The notes under the pieces were generated by a model. The model was not told where the DNA came from. It worked only from the letters and a program-made list of their open reading frames with translations, and searched no databases. From Pseudomonas sp. R84 (lineage in GTDB: Bacteria > Pseudomonadota > Gammaproteobacteria > Pseudomonadales > Pseudomonadaceae), in contig NZ_CP019426.1 of assembly GCF_009834515.1 (NCBI RefSeq), positions 5,835,001 through 5,899,000 on the forward strand: 64,000 nucleotides of DNA, given 5' to 3'. This document shows positions 24,565-35,069 of this stretch, one piece after another. Both the position numbers and the translations under genes were made by a program. Positions within the stretch are counted from its first letter, which is position 1, and every line of letters starts with the position of its first letter.

Positions 24565-24589
24565 ATTTGCAGCGGTTTACAACAGCAAA

Positions 24590-25117
24590 TCAGAACGGAA
24601 TATCGTCATCAAAGCTGTCGAAATCCGGAGCCGGTTGCGGTGCGGCCTGTTGTGGAGCCGGGGCCGAACGCTGCTGTGGAGCCGACTGCTGCGGACGGGG
24701 AGCCTGCTGACGTGGCGCAGATGGAGCCGACTGCTGGTAGTTGTTGCCACCGCCTTGTTGATCGCCCTGTTGTGGACGGCCGCCGAGCAGTTGCATGGTG
24801 CCTTGCATGTCGACCACGATTTCGGTGGTGTAACGCTTGATACCGTCTTTTTCCCACTCACGGGTCTGCAGCTTGCCTTCGATGTAAACCTGCGAACCCT
24901 TGCGCAGATATTCGCCGGCGATTTCCGCAACCTTGCCGAACATCGAAACACGGTGCCACTCGGTCTTCTCGACCTTCTGACCGGTTTGCTTGTCGGTCCA
25001 TTGTTCGCTGGTGGCCAGACTCAGGTTGGTCACGGCGTTACCGTTAGGCAGGTAGCGAACTTCGGGATCCTGGCCGCAAGTGCCGACCAATATGACTTTG
25101 TTAACCCCACGGGCCAT
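24590..25117 (-). CDS. ssb: Single-stranded DNA-binding protein
   Basis: A 175-residue SSB. The N-terminal OB fold (1-110) starts [20 protein letters not shown] and holds the usual aromatic ssDNA-stacking positions. A Gln/Pro/Ala-rich linker follows (115-160), and then the acidic tip DDDIPF, which recruits partner proteins. Length equals P. aeruginosa Ssb within a few residues. CCTAGGAGAACG before ATG 25117 is a good ribosome site. It is the second gene after the MFS transporter (9-base gap), as in P. aeruginosa PA4233-PA4232, and divergent uvrA lies beyond the MFS gene. Confidence 0.95.
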   Translation of the reverse strand: MARGVNKVILVGTCGQDPEVRYLPNGNAVTNLSLATSEQWTDKQTGQKVEKTEWHRVSMFGKVAEIAGEYLRKGSQVYIEGKLQTREWEKDGIKRYTTEIVVDMQGTMQLLGGRPQQGDQQGGGNNYQQSAPSAPRQQAPRPQQSAPQQRSAPAPQQAAPQPAPDFDSFDDDIPF

Positions 25118-25126
25118 AACGTTCTC

Positions 25127-26524
25127 CTAGGCTTCGCAAGCAGCCCCGGCCGGGTTGTTCACCAGGCGTTCGAGGGTGTCGCGATCCACTAATTCTTTGT
25201 CCAGTTTGATGTAAACAGCCGCTTCGTCAGCAACTATCACTGCATCGGTTACCCCTACGAGGGCCTTGAGGCGCTCGACCAGACCCGCTTCGCGGATCGC
25301 CTCGGGCGACAACGGCAAGCGCAGGCTCGTCACGTAGGGAGGTTCGCGCATGGTAACAGCAAAGGCCAACCAAAGTGCAGCCAGCCCGGCACATCCAAGG
25401 AACACAACCGACAGACCGCCATGCTGAAACAGCCAGCCGCCGAGTATCCCGCCGAGTGCCGATCCGAGGAACTGGCTGGTGGAATACACGCCCATGGCCG
25501 TGCCCTTCCCGCCTGCCGGTGAAACCTTGCTGATCAGCGACGGCAATGAAGCCTCCAGCAGATTGAACGCAGTGAAAAACACCACCGTGCCGATCACCAG
25601 AGCCCGCAGGCTGTCGCCGAACTGCCAGAAGAATAGCTCAGTCAGCATCAGCGTCATGACGGCGCCGAGCAAAACTCGTTTCATTTTGCGTTTCTTCTCG
25701 CCATAGATGATGAACGGGATCATGGCGAAGAACGAAATCAGCAGCGCGGTGAGGTAGACCCACCAGTGCTGCTCCTTGGGCAAACCGGCTTTTTCCACCA
25801 GTGCCAGTGGCAGCGCGACGAAGCTCGACATCAACATGGCATGTAACACAAAGATGCCCAGGTCGAGGCGCAGCAGGTCCGGATGCTTGAGCGTCGGCAT
25901 CAAGGCCTGACGCGCCACACCGGATTCACGATGCTGCAGCGGGCCCGTGGAGCGCGGCACCATGAACATGATGATCAGGATCCCGACCAGCGCCATGCCA
26001 CCTGTAGCGAGGAACAATCCGGAAAGGCCGAAAGCACGGGTCAGCAGCGGCCCGACCACCATGGCCACGGCAAACGACAGGCCGATGGTCATACCGATCA
26101 TCGCCATCGCTTTGGTGCGATGTTGCTCGCGAGTCAGGTCGGAGAGCAGTGCCATGACCGCAGCAGAGATTGCTCCGGCACCTTGCAGGATCCGGCCGGC
26201 AATCACGCCCCAGATCGAATCGGCCTGAGAGGCCAGCACGCTGCCGAGCGCGAAGACGATCAGCCCGAGATAAATCACCGGGCGACGACCAATGCGGTCA
26301 GAAATGACCCCGAACGGAATCTGGAAAATCGCCTGAGTCAGGCCGTAAGCGCCGATGGCCAATCCGATCAGCGCCGGGGTCGCTCCAGCCAGATCCATGC
26401 CGTAGGTCGCCAGTACCGGCAACACCATGAACATGCCCAGCATACGGAAGGCGAACACCAAGGCCAGACCGCTTGCCGCGCGGGTCTCGCTGCCACTCAT
26501 GCGTTCGCTGTGGGGATCGTGCAT
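25127..26524 (-). CDS. MFS transporter with C-terminal YAM-like domain (YajR type)
   Basis: A 465-residue major facilitator with twelve predicted helices. Motif A is GVISDRIGRRPVIYLG, after the second helix. The last about 65 residues form a soluble extension (from LRLPLSPEAIREAG to the end, with TDAVIVADEAAVYIKLDKE), consistent with the YAM domain of E. coli YajR, a proton-driven exporter of unknown natural substrate. ACGAGG before ATG 26524 sets the start. It is the promoter-proximal gene of the pair with ssb and is divergent from uvrA by 191 bases. Confidence 0.87.
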   Translation of the reverse strand: MHDPHSERMSGSETRAASGLALVFAFRMLGMFMVLPVLATYGMDLAGATPALIGLAIGAYGLTQAIFQIPFGVISDRIGRRPVIYLGLIVFALGSVLASQADSIWGVIAGRILQGAGAISAAVMALLSDLTREQHRTKAMAMIGMTIGLSFAVAMVVGPLLTRAFGLSGLFLATGGMALVGILIIMFMVPRSTGPLQHRESGVARQALMPTLKHPDLLRLDLGIFVLHAMLMSSFVALPLALVEKAGLPKEQHWWVYLTALLISFFAMIPFIIYGEKKRKMKRVLLGAVMTLMLTELFFWQFGDSLRALVIGTVVFFTAFNLLEASLPSLISKVSPAGGKGTAMGVYSTSQFLGSALGGILGGWLFQHGGLSVVFLGCAGLAALWLAFAVTMREPPYVTSLRLPLSPEAIREAGLVERLKALVGVTDAVIVADEAAVYIKLDKELVDRDTLERLVNNPAGAACEA

Positions 26525-26715
26525 GGAAAAACCTCGTGTGAACCGGCGGCGATTCTACCAGTCCCATCGAAAGACGGGGTAGATCGCGACGCTTTGACGC
26601 GTATAGATGAAACTCTCTTCATCCAGGGTAAAAAACCCTTCGTTTGATAGTGTGCATCCATCCAGTATTTGCCCGTATACTCCTACGTTTTCGACGCCCG
26701 CCGAGCGAGGCCACT

Positions 26716-29550
26716 TTGGACAAGATCCTGATACGTGGGGCCCGTACCCACAACCTGAAGAACATCGACCTGACCCTGCCACGGGACAAGCTGATCGTCA
26801 TCACCGGCCTGTCCGGATCCGGCAAGTCGTCCCTGGCCTTCGACACACTGTACGCCGAAGGTCAGCGCCGCTATGTCGAATCGCTGTCGGCCTACGCCCG
26901 CCAGTTCCTGTCGATGATGGAAAAACCCGACGTCGACACCATCGAAGGCCTGTCGCCGGCGATCTCCATCGAACAGAAGTCGACCTCGCACAACCCGCGC
27001 TCCACGGTCGGCACCATCACCGAAATCTACGACTACCTGCGTCTGCTCTACGCCCGCGTGGGCACGCCGCGCTGCCCGGATCACGACATTCCGCTGGAAG
27101 CACAAACGGTCAGTCAGATGGTTGACCTGGTGCTGGCGCAACCGGAAGGCAGCAAACTGATGCTGCTGGCGCCGGTGATCCGCGAGCGTAAAGGTGAACA
27201 CCTTTCGGTCTTCGAAGAGCTGCGCGCACAAGGTTTCGTTCGCGCCCGGGTCAACGGCCGCATCTGTGAGCTCGACGAACTGCCGAAACTGGATAAACAG
27301 AAGAAGCATTCGATTGACGTGATCGTCGACCGTTTCAAGGTACGCGCCGATCTGCAGCAACGCCTGGCCGAGTCTTTCGAGACTGCGCTGAAACTGGCGG
27401 ACGGCATTGCACTGGTCGCGCCGATGGACGATGAGCCGGGTGAAGAGATGATCTTCTCCGCGCGCTTTGCCTGCCCGATCTGCGGCCACGCCATCAGCGA
27501 ACTTGAGCCGAAGCTGTTCTCCTTCAACAACCCGGCTGGCGCTTGCCCGACCTGTGATGGCCTGGGCGTGAAGCAGTTCTTCGACATCAAACGGCTGGTC
27601 AACGGCGACCTGACCTTGGCCGAGGGTGCGATTCGCGGCTGGGACCGGCGCAACGTCTATTACTTCCAGATGCTCGGCTCACTGGCCTCACACTACGGTT
27701 TCAGCCTCGAAGTACCGTTCAACGAACTGCCGGCCGATCAGCAGAAATTCATCCTGCATGGCAGCGGCTCGCAAAACGTCGACTTCAAATACCTCAACGA
27801 CCGTGGCGATATCGTCAAACGCTCTCACCCGTTCGAAGGCATCGTGCCCAACCTTGAGCGTCGCTACCGCGAGACCGAGTCGGCGAGCGTTCGTGAAGAG
27901 CTGGCCAAGTTCCTCAGCACTCAGTCCTGCCCGGATTGCCGTGGCACTCGCCTGCGTCGTGAAGCGCGGCACGTATGGGTTGGCGAGAAGACATTGCCGG
28001 CAGTGACCAATCTGCCTATCGGCGATGCTTGCGAATACTTCGGCCAGTTGAAGATGACCGGCCGCCGTGGCGAGATCGCGGACAAGATTCTCAAGGAAAT
28101 CCGTGAGCGTCTGCAGTTCCTCGTCAACGTCGGTCTCGATTATCTGTCGCTGGATCGCAGCGCTGACACCCTTTCCGGTGGTGAAGCACAACGTATTCGT
28201 CTGGCCAGCCAGATCGGTGCTGGCCTGGTGGGTGTTTTGTACATCCTCGACGAACCGTCCATTGGTTTGCACCAGCGTGACAATGATCGACTGCTCGGCA
28301 CGCTCAAGCACCTGCGCGACATCGGTAACACGGTAATCGTGGTCGAGCACGACGAAGATGCGATTCGCTTGGCTGACTATGTCGTCGATATCGGCCCGGG
28401 CGCCGGGGTGCACGGCGGGCAGATCGTTGCCGAAGGCACGCCGGCCGAAGTCATGGCGCATCCGGACTCCCTGACGGGTAAATACCTTTCAGGCCGGGTG
28501 AAGATTGAAGTGCCGGCCAAACGTACACCGCGCAACAAGAAGCTAAATCTGTCGCTCAAAGGGGCGCGCGGTAACAACCTGCGTAATGTCGATCTGGATA
28601 TCCCGATCGGTCTGCTGACGTGCGTCACCGGCGTGTCCGGTTCGGGCAAATCGACACTGATCAACAACACGCTTTTCCCGCTCAGCGCCACGGCGCTCAA
28701 CGGCGCGACGACCCTGGAAGCGGCAGCGCACGACAGCATCAAAGGCCTGGAGCATCTCGACAAAGTCGTCGATATCGACCAGAGCCCGATTGGCCGTACA
28801 CCGCGCTCTAACCCAGCGACGTATACCGGGCTGTTTACGCCGATCCGTGAACTTTTCGCCGGTGTGCCCGAGTCACGCTCCCGTGGTTACGGCCCCGGGC
28901 GTTTCTCCTTCAACGTCAAGGGCGGTCGCTGCGAAGCTTGTCAGGGCGATGGCCTGATCAAGGTTGAGATGCACTTCCTGCCGGACATCTACGTGCCGTG
29001 CGACGTGTGCAAGAGCAAGCGCTACAACCGCGAAACCCTTGAGATCAAATACAAGGGCAAGAGCATCCACGAAACCCTCGAAATGACCATCGAGGAAGCC
29101 AGGGAGTTCTTCGATGCGGTGCCGGCGCTGGCGCGCAAGCTGCAGACGTTGATGGATGTCGGTCTGTCGTACATCAAGCTCGGACAGTCGGCGACGACGC
29201 TGTCAGGCGGTGAGGCGCAGCGGGTCAAGCTGTCTCGCGAACTGTCCAAGCGTGACACCGGCAAGACCCTGTACATCCTCGATGAGCCGACCACCGGTCT
29301 GCACTTCGCGGATATCCAGCAGTTGCTCGATGTGTTGCATCGACTGCGCGACCACGGCAACACCGTGGTGGTGATCGAACACAACCTCGACGTGATCAAG
29401 ACTGCCGACTGGCTGGTGGACCTGGGGCCGGAGGGCGGCTCCAAAGGTGGGCAGATCATTGCCACCGGCACGCCGGAAGATGTGGCCGAGATGAAGCAAT
29501 CTCACACCGGCCATTACCTCAAGCCGTTGTTGATCCGTGATCGGGCTTAA
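26716..29550 (+). CDS. uvrA: Excinuclease ABC subunit UvrA
   Basis: A 944-residue UvrA, the damage-recognition ATPase of nucleotide excision repair. It has two ABC modules: Walker [10 protein letters not shown] (31-39) and GVSGSGKST (about 640), each with an LSGGEAQR signature and Walker B (ILDEPS and ILDEPT). The first zinc site uses CPICGH and CPTC, the second CEAC and CDVC. The start is the TTG at 26716, because family proteins begin (M)[14 protein letters not shown] and GAGG lies at 26707; the longer frame from 26644 adds unrelated residues. No LexA box (CTG-N10-CAG) is seen in the 191-base intergenic region. It ends at a strong terminator. Confidence 0.96.
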   Translation: MDKILIRGARTHNLKNIDLTLPRDKLIVITGLSGSGKSSLAFDTLYAEGQRRYVESLSAYARQFLSMMEKPDVDTIEGLSPAISIEQKSTSHNPRSTVGTITEIYDYLRLLYARVGTPRCPDHDIPLEAQTVSQMVDLVLAQPEGSKLMLLAPVIRERKGEHLSVFEELRAQGFVRARVNGRICELDELPKLDKQKKHSIDVIVDRFKVRADLQQRLAESFETALKLADGIALVAPMDDEPGEEMIFSARFACPICGHAISELEPKLFSFNNPAGACPTCDGLGVKQFFDIKRLVNGDLTLAEGAIRGWDRRNVYYFQMLGSLASHYGFSLEVPFNELPADQQKFILHGSGSQNVDFKYLNDRGDIVKRSHPFEGIVPNLERRYRETESASVREELAKFLSTQSCPDCRGTRLRREARHVWVGEKTLPAVTNLPIGDACEYFGQLKMTGRRGEIADKILKEIRERLQFLVNVGLDYLSLDRSADTLSGGEAQRIRLASQIGAGLVGVLYILDEPSIGLHQRDNDRLLGTLKHLRDIGNTVIVVEHDEDAIRLADYVVDIGPGAGVHGGQIVAEGTPAEVMAHPDSLTGKYLSGRVKIEVPAKRTPRNKKLNLSLKGARGNNLRNVDLDIPIGLLTCVTGVSGSGKSTLINNTLFPLSATALNGATTLEAAAHDSIKGLEHLDKVVDIDQSPIGRTPRSNPATYTGLFTPIRELFAGVPESRSRGYGPGRFSFNVKGGRCEACQGDGLIKVEMHFLPDIYVPCDVCKSKRYNRETLEIKYKGKSIHETLEMTIEEAREFFDAVPALARKLQTLMDVGLSYIKLGQSATTLSGGEAQRVKLSRELSKRDTGKTLYILDEPTTGLHFADIQQLLDVLHRLRDHGNTVVVIEHNLDVIKTADWLVDLGPEGGSKGGQIIATGTPEDVAEMKQSHTGHYLKPLLIRDRA

Positions 29551-29562
29551 ACGCCGGGCATG

Positions 29563-29601
29563 AAAAAGCCCCTGTCACTTCATCAGTGACAGGGGCTTTT
29601 T
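29563..29601. terminator. Bidirectional terminator between uvrA and ftnA
   Basis: A perfect 17-bp stem, AAAAAGCCCCTGTCACT with AGTGACAGGGGCTTTTT, and loop TCATC. It ends uvrA (plus) and ftnA (minus), which converge. Confidence 0.9.
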
Positions 29602-29615
29602 GGTATCGATTGCAA

Positions 29616-30083
29616 TCAGGAAGTGTGGGATTGCAGATAGTTCTCGAGACCGATCAGTTTGATCAGGCCCAACTGCTTTTCCAGCCAGTAGGTGTGATCT
29701 TCTTCGGTATCGTTGAGCTGAACGCGCAGGATCTCGCGGCTGACATAGTCTTTGTGCTGCTCGCACAGCTCGATGCCTTTGCACAGTGCGGCGCGTACTT
29801 TGTACTCAAGGCGCAGATCGGCTTCGAGCATCTCCGGCACAGTGGTGCCGACATCCAGATCATCCGGACGCATGCGCGGCGTGCCTTCGAGCATCAGAAT
29901 CCGGCGCATCAACGCATCAGCGTGACCTGCCTCTTCTTCCATCTCGTGGTTGATTCGCTCGTAGAGCTTGGTGAACCCCCAGTCCTCATACATCCGCGAA
30001 TGAACGAAATATTGATCACGCGCGGCCAGTTCGCCGGTCAGCAACGTGTTGAGGTAATCGATTACGTCTGGGTGGCCTTGCAT
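29616..30083 (-). CDS. ftnA: Bacterial ferritin FtnA (formerly BfrA)
   Basis: A 155-residue four-helix ferritin-like protein storing iron in the cytoplasm. The ferroxidase ligands are visible: Glu18 ([10 protein letters not shown]), Glu51 and His54 (EAGHAD). Bacterioferritins bind haem with Met52; here residue 52 is Ala. This matches P. aeruginosa PA4235, first called bfrA and later shown to be a haem-free ferritin (FtnA). The ATG at 30083 starts [12 protein letters not shown]; a longer reading adds 24 unrelated residues. It is next to katA as in P. aeruginosa, linking iron storage with peroxide removal. Confidence 0.92.
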   Translation of the reverse strand: MQGHPDVIDYLNTLLTGELAARDQYFVHSRMYEDWGFTKLYERINHEMEEEAGHADALMRRILMLEGTPRMRPDDLDVGTTVPEMLEADLRLEYKVRAALCKGIELCEQHKDYVSREILRVQLNDTEEDHTYWLEKQLGLIKLIGLENYLQSHTS

Positions 30084-30195
30084 CGCCCTACATCTCCCTA
30101 CTTGAAAGTCTGTAGTTTGAACCAACCTGACTGGAAGGTCACCCGTTACGCGCAATAAAAGCGAAGATATTCTGAGAAAAGCAGCCTAAATAACG

Positions 30196-30222
30196 CAAAA
30201 ACCGCCCAAATGAGGGCGGTTC
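30196..30222 (-). terminator. Terminator after katA
   Basis: On the minus strand AACCGCCC and GGGCGGTT pair with a 6-base loop, followed by a short T stretch (GGTTTTTGCG). It lies 10 bases after the katA stop, so ftnA needs its own promoter. Confidence 0.8.
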
Positions 30223-30232
30223 TGCTTCTCGT

Positions 30233-31687
30233 TTAGACTTCGTTAAGCTGTACGTTGAGCAGCTTTGCGATTGCTTCTCCATACGCCGGGTCGGCTTTGT
30301 AGAAATGCTGCAGCTGACGATCGACCACATCACTGGAAACGCCCGACATGGCACCAGCGATATTGCTGACCAGCAATGCTCTCTGCTCGTCGCTCATCAG
30401 TCGGAACAGCGCACCGGCGTGGCTGTAGTAATCGGTATCCTCGCGGTGATCGTAGCGATCTGCAGCACCGCTCAAGGCCAGTGCAGGTTCAGCGTAACGC
30501 GGAGCTTGTTTCGGCGCTTCGGTATAGCTGTTCGGTTCGTAGTTAGGCGCGGCACCACCGTTGCTGCCGAACGCCATCGAGCCGTCGCGCTGGTAAGTGT
30601 TCACCGGGCTACGTGGCGCGTTCACTGGCAACTGCTGGTGATTGGTACCCACGCGATAGCGGTGAGCATCGGCATAGGCGAACACGCGACCTTGCAGCAT
30701 GCGGTCTGGCGAGAGACCAACGCCTGGGACCATATTGCTCGGGCCGAACGCGGCCTGCTCGACTTCAGCGAAGTAGTTCAGCGGGTTGCGGTTTAGCTCC
30801 AGCTCACCGACTTCGATCAGCGGGAACTCCTTCTGCGACCAGGTCTTGGTCACGTCGAACGGGTTCTCGTAATGCGCCGCGGCCTGGGCCTCAGTCATGA
30901 TCTGGATGCACACGCGCCATTTCGGGAACTCACCGCGCTCGATTGCTTCGAACAGATCTCGCTGGGCGTAATCCGGATCGGTGCCGGCCAACCGAGCTGC
31001 ATCGGCCGGCGCCAGATTCTTGATGCCCTGCTTGGTCTTGTAGTGCCATTTGACCCAGTGACGCTCACCTTTAGCGCTGATCAGGCTGTAGGTGTGGCTG
31101 CCGAAGCCGTGCATGTGACGGTAGCCGTCAGGAATGCCGCGGTCAGAAAACAGGATGGTGACCTGATGCAGCGCCTCAGGTGAATGTGACCAGAAGTCCC
31201 ACATCATCTGCGCGCTTTTCAGGTTGCTTTGCGGCAAGCGTTTTTGCGTGTGGATGAAGTCAGGAAATTTAAGTGGATCACGGATGAAGAATACGGGCGT
31301 GTTGTTGCCAACAATGTCCCAGTTGCCTTCTTCGGTGTAGAACTTCAACGCGAAACCGCGTGGATCGCGCTCGGTATCTGCCGAACCACGTTCTCCACCC
31401 ACTGTAGAAAAGCGCAGGAACGTCGGTGTTTGCTTGCCAACAGATTCAAACAATTTGGCGTTGGTGTACTCGGTAATGTCACGAGTCACAGTAAACGTAC
31501 CGTAAGCACCCGAGCCTTTGGCGTGGACACGACGCTCAGGGATGTTTTCACGATTGAAGTGCGCAAGCTTCTCGATCAGGTGAAAATCGTCGAGCAGCAG
31601 TGGGCCACGCGGGCCGGCGGAGCGAGAATTCTGGTTATCAGCGACAGGTGCGCCACTGGCGGTCGTAAGCGTTTTGATCTGGCTCAT
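30233..31687 (-). CDS. katA: Catalase KatA (monofunctional haem catalase)
   Basis: A 484-residue small-subunit (clade 3) catalase that splits hydrogen peroxide. Active-site His55 lies in [13 protein letters not shown] and Asn128 in GNWDIVGNN; the proximal haem tyrosine is in [14 protein letters not shown]. Length and neighbours agree with P. aeruginosa KatA (PA4236), which sits beside bfrA/ftnA and rplQ. AGAGGAAG upstream of ATG 31687 is a strong ribosome site. A sigma-70-like promoter is visible upstream. OxyR control is likely from the family but I could not read a clean OxyR site. Confidence 0.95.
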   Translation of the reverse strand: MSQIKTLTTASGAPVADNQNSRSAGPRGPLLLDDFHLIEKLAHFNRENIPERRVHAKGSGAYGTFTVTRDITEYTNAKLFESVGKQTPTFLRFSTVGGERGSADTERDPRGFALKFYTEEGNWDIVGNNTPVFFIRDPLKFPDFIHTQKRLPQSNLKSAQMMWDFWSHSPEALHQVTILFSDRGIPDGYRHMHGFGSHTYSLISAKGERHWVKWHYKTKQGIKNLAPADAARLAGTDPDYAQRDLFEAIERGEFPKWRVCIQIMTEAQAAAHYENPFDVTKTWSQKEFPLIEVGELELNRNPLNYFAEVEQAAFGPSNMVPGVGLSPDRMLQGRVFAYADAHRYRVGTNHQQLPVNAPRSPVNTYQRDGSMAFGSNGGAAPNYEPNSYTEAPKQAPRYAEPALALSGAADRYDHREDTDYYSHAGALFRLMSDEQRALLVSNIAGAMSGVSSDVVDRQLQHFYKADPAYGEAIAKLLNVQLNEV

Positions 31688-31741
31688 ACGGTCTTCTTCC
31701 TCTGTCAGTCTTGAAACTGCCGGCTAATCGGCTTGCTGGGA

Positions 31742-31770
31742 AGTATCGATCATCTATGTGACAGCTACAA
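31742..31770 (-). promoter_or_regulatory. Candidate katA promoter
   Basis: Minus strand: -35 TTGTAG (31765-31770), 17 bases, -10 GATACT (31742-31747). The leader would be about 48 bases. The upstream bases are AT-rich, fitting activator binding. Confidence 0.45.
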
Positions 31771-31882
31771 ATTCATTAACTTGCAGACATCGATAGATAA
31801 TTACTAATTATGTTTCCCAGCCCATAGTGACAAGAGAGACATGTCAGAAGCTTGTATGAACAGCGCATTTTCTTGCAGGCAC

Positions 31883-31907
31883 AAAAAACCGGGCACTAGG
31901 CCCGGTT
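31883..31907 (-). terminator. Terminator of the alpha operon after rplQ
   Basis: Minus strand AACCGGGC and GCCCGGTT with a 5-base loop, followed by TTTTTTG. It lies 20 bases after the rplQ stop and ends the roughly 32-kb row of minus-strand translation genes. Confidence 0.88.
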
Positions 31908-31927
31908 CTTTGTTTCAGACTGACGTC

Positions 31928-32314
31928 TTACTCGGCGGATACAGCTTCGCCAGCAGTAGCACGATCAACCAACTCGACGTACGCCATAGGTGCGTTGTCG
32001 CCAGTGCGGAAACCGCACTTGAGGATGCGCAGGTAGCCACCCTCACGGGTAGCGTAACGCTTGCCCAGGTCGTTGAAGAGCTTACCAACGATAGCTTTCG
32101 AACGAGTACGGTCGAAAGCCAGACGGCGGTTAGCCAGGCTGTCTGTCTTGGCCAGAGTGATCAGCGGCTCAGCAACGCGACGCAGTTCTTTGGCTTTTGG
32201 CAGAGTAGTTTTGATCAGCTCGTGCTCGAACAGCGACACCGCCATGTTTTGAAACATGGCCTTGCGGTGCGAGCTGGTGCGGCTCAGGTGACGACCACTT
32301 TTACGATGACGCAT
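31928..32314 (-). CDS. rplQ: 50S ribosomal protein L17
   Basis: A 128-residue bL17, with the diagnostic start [20 protein letters not shown]. It binds 23S rRNA near the exit-tunnel side of the large subunit. The C-terminal tail (TAGEAVSAE) is slightly longer than the E. coli core. It is last in the alpha operon, 42 bases after rpoA, and is directly followed by the operon terminator. Confidence 0.97.
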   Translation of the reverse strand: MRHRKSGRHLSRTSSHRKAMFQNMAVSLFEHELIKTTLPKAKELRRVAEPLITLAKTDSLANRRLAFDRTRSKAIVGKLFNDLGKRYATREGGYLRILKCGFRTGDNAPMAYVELVDRATAGEAVSAE

Positions 32315-32356
32315 GGTTCATTCCTTACCAAACACTACGTTCGGTGATTACGACGA

Positions 32357-33358
32357 TCAGGCAGTCGCCTTGTCGTCCTTCTTAAGACTTGCAGGCGGCC
32401 AGTTGTCGAGGCGCATGCCGAGGGACAGACCGCGGGAGGCCAGAACGTCCTTGATTTCAGTCAAGGATTTCTTGCCCAGGTTCGGAGTCTTCAACAGCTC
32501 CACTTCGGTGCGCTGAATCAGGTCACCGATGTAGTAGATGTTTTCCGCCTTAAGGCAGTTAGCCGAACGTACAGTCAGTTCCAGATCGTCAACCGGGCGA
32601 AGCAGGATCGGATCGATCTCGTCTTCCTGCTCGACAACCACTGGCTCACTGTCACCTTTGAGGTCGACGAACGCAGCCAACTGCTGTTGCAGAATGGTTG
32701 CAGCGCGGCGGATAGCCTCTTCAGGATCCAGAGTACCGTTGGTTTCCAGATCAATAACCAGCTTGTCCAGGTTAGTACGCTGCTCGACACGGGCGTTTTC
32801 CACCACGTATGCGATACGGCGAACCGGGCTGAACGAAGAGTCAAGCTGCAAGCGACCGATGCTGCGGCTTTCGTCTTCATCGCTCTGACGCGAGTCTGCT
32901 GGTTCATAACCACGACCACGAGCTACGGTGAGCTTCATGTTCAGGGCGCCGTTAGACGCCAGGTTAGCGATTACGTGATCGGGGTTAACGATCTCGACAT
33001 CATGATCCAGCTGAATATCGGCAGCGGTAACCACCCCCGAACCCTTCTTCGACAAGGTCAGCGTAACTTCGTCACGACCGTGCAGCTTGATGGCCAGACC
33101 TTTAAGGTTCAACAGGATTTCAATTACGTCTTCCTGTACACCTTCGATGGCGCTGTACTCGTGGAGCACACCGTCAATCTCGGCCTCGACTACTGCGCAG
33201 CCGGGCATTGAGGACAACAGGATGCGTCGCAGCGCGTTGCCCAGGGTGTGGCCAAAACCACGCTCGAGAGGCTCGAGTGTGATCTTGGCGCGGGTTGGAC
33301 TGACAACCTGCACATCAATATGGCGGGGTGTCAGGAACTCATTTACCGAAATCTGCAT
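32357..33358 (-). CDS. rpoA: RNA polymerase alpha subunit
   Basis: A 333-residue alpha subunit. The N-terminal domain (1-235) dimerises and assembles beta and beta-prime ([20 protein letters not shown]). After a linker, the C-terminal domain (about 250-320) has [15 protein letters not shown], with the Arg that contacts UP-element DNA, and [15 protein letters not shown]. Standard length for Pseudomonas. It sits 22 bases after rpsD and before rplQ, so its level is tied to ribosomal protein synthesis. Confidence 0.98.
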   Translation of the reverse strand: MQISVNEFLTPRHIDVQVVSPTRAKITLEPLERGFGHTLGNALRRILLSSMPGCAVVEAEIDGVLHEYSAIEGVQEDVIEILLNLKGLAIKLHGRDEVTLTLSKKGSGVVTAADIQLDHDVEIVNPDHVIANLASNGALNMKLTVARGRGYEPADSRQSDEDESRSIGRLQLDSSFSPVRRIAYVVENARVEQRTNLDKLVIDLETNGTLDPEEAIRRAATILQQQLAAFVDLKGDSEPVVVEQEDEIDPILLRPVDDLELTVRSANCLKAENIYYIGDLIQRTEVELLKTPNLGKKSLTEIKDVLASRGLSLGMRLDNWPPASLKKDDKATA

Positions 33359-33380
33359 GGATGCACCTATTTTCTAGCCC

Positions 33381-34001
33381 TTACTTGGAGTAGAGCTCGA
33401 CAATCAGGCTTTCGTTGATGTCGGCGGACAGATCACTGCGAGCAGGAACGTTCTTGAAAACGCCCGACTTCTTCTCAGTGTCTACTTCTACCCATTCTAC
33501 GCGGCCACGTTGGGCACACAGATCGAGAGCTTGGACAATGCGAAGTTGGTTTTTTGCTTTCTCGCGAACTGCAACCACGTCACCAGCACGAACCTGATAC
33601 GACGGAACGTTTACGGTCTGACCGTTAACGCTGATCGACTTGTGCGATACCAGTTGACGGGATTCGGCACGAGTCGAACCAAAGCCCATACGATATACAA
33701 CGTTGTCCAGACGGCATTCGAGCAGTTGCAGCAGGTTTTCACCGGTTGCACCTTTCTTGCCAGCAGCTTCTTTGTAGTAGCCGCTGAACTGACGCTCGAG
33801 AACGCCGTAGATACGACGGACCTTCTGCTTTTCACGCAGTTGGGTGCCGTAGTCGGACTGGCGACCGCGGCGTTGGCCGTGGATACCAGGTGCTGCTTCA
33901 ATGTTGCACTTCGATTCGATCGCGCGCACGCCGCTCTTCAGGAAGAGATCGGTGCCTTCGCGACGAGCGAGTTTGCATTTTGGACCAATGTAACGAGCCA
34001 T
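33381..34001 (-). CDS. rpsD: 30S ribosomal protein S4
   Basis: A 206-residue uS4, equal in length to E. coli S4. It starts [15 protein letters not shown] and has the S4 RNA-binding domain from about residue 95 ([18 protein letters not shown]). It is a primary 16S rRNA binder. In E. coli S4 also represses the alpha operon by binding an rpsM leader pseudoknot; I could not confirm that fold here. It is 18 bases after rpsK. Confidence 0.97.
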   Translation of the reverse strand: MARYIGPKCKLARREGTDLFLKSGVRAIESKCNIEAAPGIHGQRRGRQSDYGTQLREKQKVRRIYGVLERQFSGYYKEAAGKKGATGENLLQLLECRLDNVVYRMGFGSTRAESRQLVSHKSISVNGQTVNVPSYQVRAGDVVAVREKAKNQLRIVQALDLCAQRGRVEWVEVDTEKKSGVFKNVPARSDLSADINESLIVELYSK

Positions 34002-34019
34002 TCTTTACAATCTCCTGGA

Positions 34020-34409
34020 TTACACGCGGCGCTTCTTCGGCGGACGGCACCCGTTGTGCGGGATTGGCGTCACGTCGGTGATGCTGGCGATCTTGTAGCC
34101 ACAGCCGTTCAAAGCGCGGACTGCGGATTCACGACCTGGACCTGGACCTTTGACGTTGACGTCGAGGTTTTTCAGGCCATATTCCAGCGCAGCTTGACCA
34201 GCACGTTCAGCAGCTACTTGAGCAGCAAACGGGGTGGACTTGCGGGAACCGCGGAAACCCGAACCACCAGAGGTAGCCCAAGAAAGCGCGTTACCTTGAC
34301 GGTCGGTGATGGTCACGATTGTGTTGTTAAAAGAAGCATGGATGTGGGCGATGCCATCAACCACTGTCTTTTTAACTTTTTTACGAGGACGAGCAGCAGG
34401 TTTTGCCAT
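34020..34409 (-). CDS. rpsK: 30S ribosomal protein S11
   Basis: A 129-residue uS11, identical in length to E. coli. Core stretches include [23 protein letters not shown] and the basic tail [12 protein letters not shown] that contacts 16S rRNA at the platform. It is 30 bases after rpsM in the alpha operon. Confidence 0.97.
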   Translation of the reverse strand: MAKPAARPRKKVKKTVVDGIAHIHASFNNTIVTITDRQGNALSWATSGGSGFRGSRKSTPFAAQVAAERAGQAALEYGLKNLDVNVKGPGPGRESAVRALNGCGYKIASITDVTPIPHNGCRPPKKRRV

Positions 34410-34439
34410 GATTAATTTCCTGTCGATTCGCGTGGGCGA

Positions 34440-34796
34440 TTACTTGCGGATCGGCTTACGCGGACCTTTACGGGTACGCGCGTTAGTCTTGGTACGCTGA
34501 CCGCGTACTGGAAGACCACGACGATGACGCAGACCACGGTAGCAACCGAGGTCCATCAAACGCTTGATTTTCATGTTGATTTCGCGACGCAGGTCACCTT
34601 CAGTGGTGAACTTCGCCACTTCGCCACGCAATTGCTCAATCTGCTCGTCGCTCAGATCTTTGATCTTTGCGGCTGGGTTTACCCCAGTCTCTGCGCAAAT
34701 TTTCTGCGCAGTAGTGCGACCGACACCATAGATGTAGGTCAGCGAGATAACAGTGTGCTTGTTATCTGGAATGTTAACGCCTGCAATACGGGCCAT
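34440..34796 (-). CDS. rpsM: 30S ribosomal protein S13
   Basis: A 118-residue uS13, with [20 protein letters not shown] at the start and the basic C-terminus [14 protein letters not shown] that reaches the P-site tRNA and the subunit bridge. It is the first gene of the alpha operon, with a readable promoter 60-88 bases upstream and a hairpin separating it from rpmJ. Confidence 0.97.
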   Translation of the reverse strand: MARIAGVNIPDNKHTVISLTYIYGVGRTTAQKICAETGVNPAAKIKDLSDEQIEQLRGEVAKFTTEGDLRREINMKIKRLMDLGCYRGLRHRRGLPVRGQRTKTNARTRKGPRKPIRK

Positions 34797-34855
34797 TCAG
34801 TGGGACTCCAATTGACAGCTACCTACGCCCCGGAAGCCAAGAAATAGGGCGCGAG

Positions 34856-34884
34856 ATAATATCGCTGTAATAACAAATAATCAA
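34856..34884 (-). promoter_or_regulatory. Promoter of the alpha operon (rpsM)
   Basis: Minus strand: -35 TTGATT (34879-34884), 17 bases, -10 TATTAT (34856-34861). It begins immediately after the rpmJ-rpsM hairpin. Start near 34849, so the leader is about 53 bases, long enough for a small S4-binding fold. Confidence 0.6.
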
Positions 34885-34908
34885 CCCGGCAGCGCACTAG
34901 CTGCCGGG
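34885..34908 (-). terminator. Hairpin between rpmJ and rpsM
   Basis: Minus strand CCCGGCAGC and GCTGCCGGG form a 9-bp stem with a 6-base loop. The following TTGATTATTTG is AT-rich but not a clean T-run, so termination may be partial. It marks the spc/alpha boundary. Confidence 0.6.
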
Positions 34909-34925
34909 CTTCAAGCGGATCACAC

Positions 34926-35042
34926 TCAGCCTTGGCGCTGTTTGTGACGCGGTTCCGCGCTGCAAATTACTCGAACAACACCTTCGCGGCGAATAATCTT
35001 GCAGTTACGGCACAGCTTTTTCACCGATGCACGAACTTTCAT
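34926..35042 (-). CDS. rpmJ: 50S ribosomal protein L36
   Basis: A 38-residue bL36: [20 protein letters not shown], then a tail ending KQRQG. Three Cys and one His (CRNC, C at residue 27, H at 33) form the zinc site of the C+ type. It is last in the spc operon, 27 bases after secY. Confidence 0.95.
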
Positions 35043-35069
35043 CACCAACTCCTCGAACCTTATGGGTAC

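Noticed and set aside
31742..31800. OxyR-binding site ahead of katA (several ATAG/CTAT pieces)
   Set aside because: The tetrads are not spaced as in the OxyR consensus; only the sigma-70 elements were kept.
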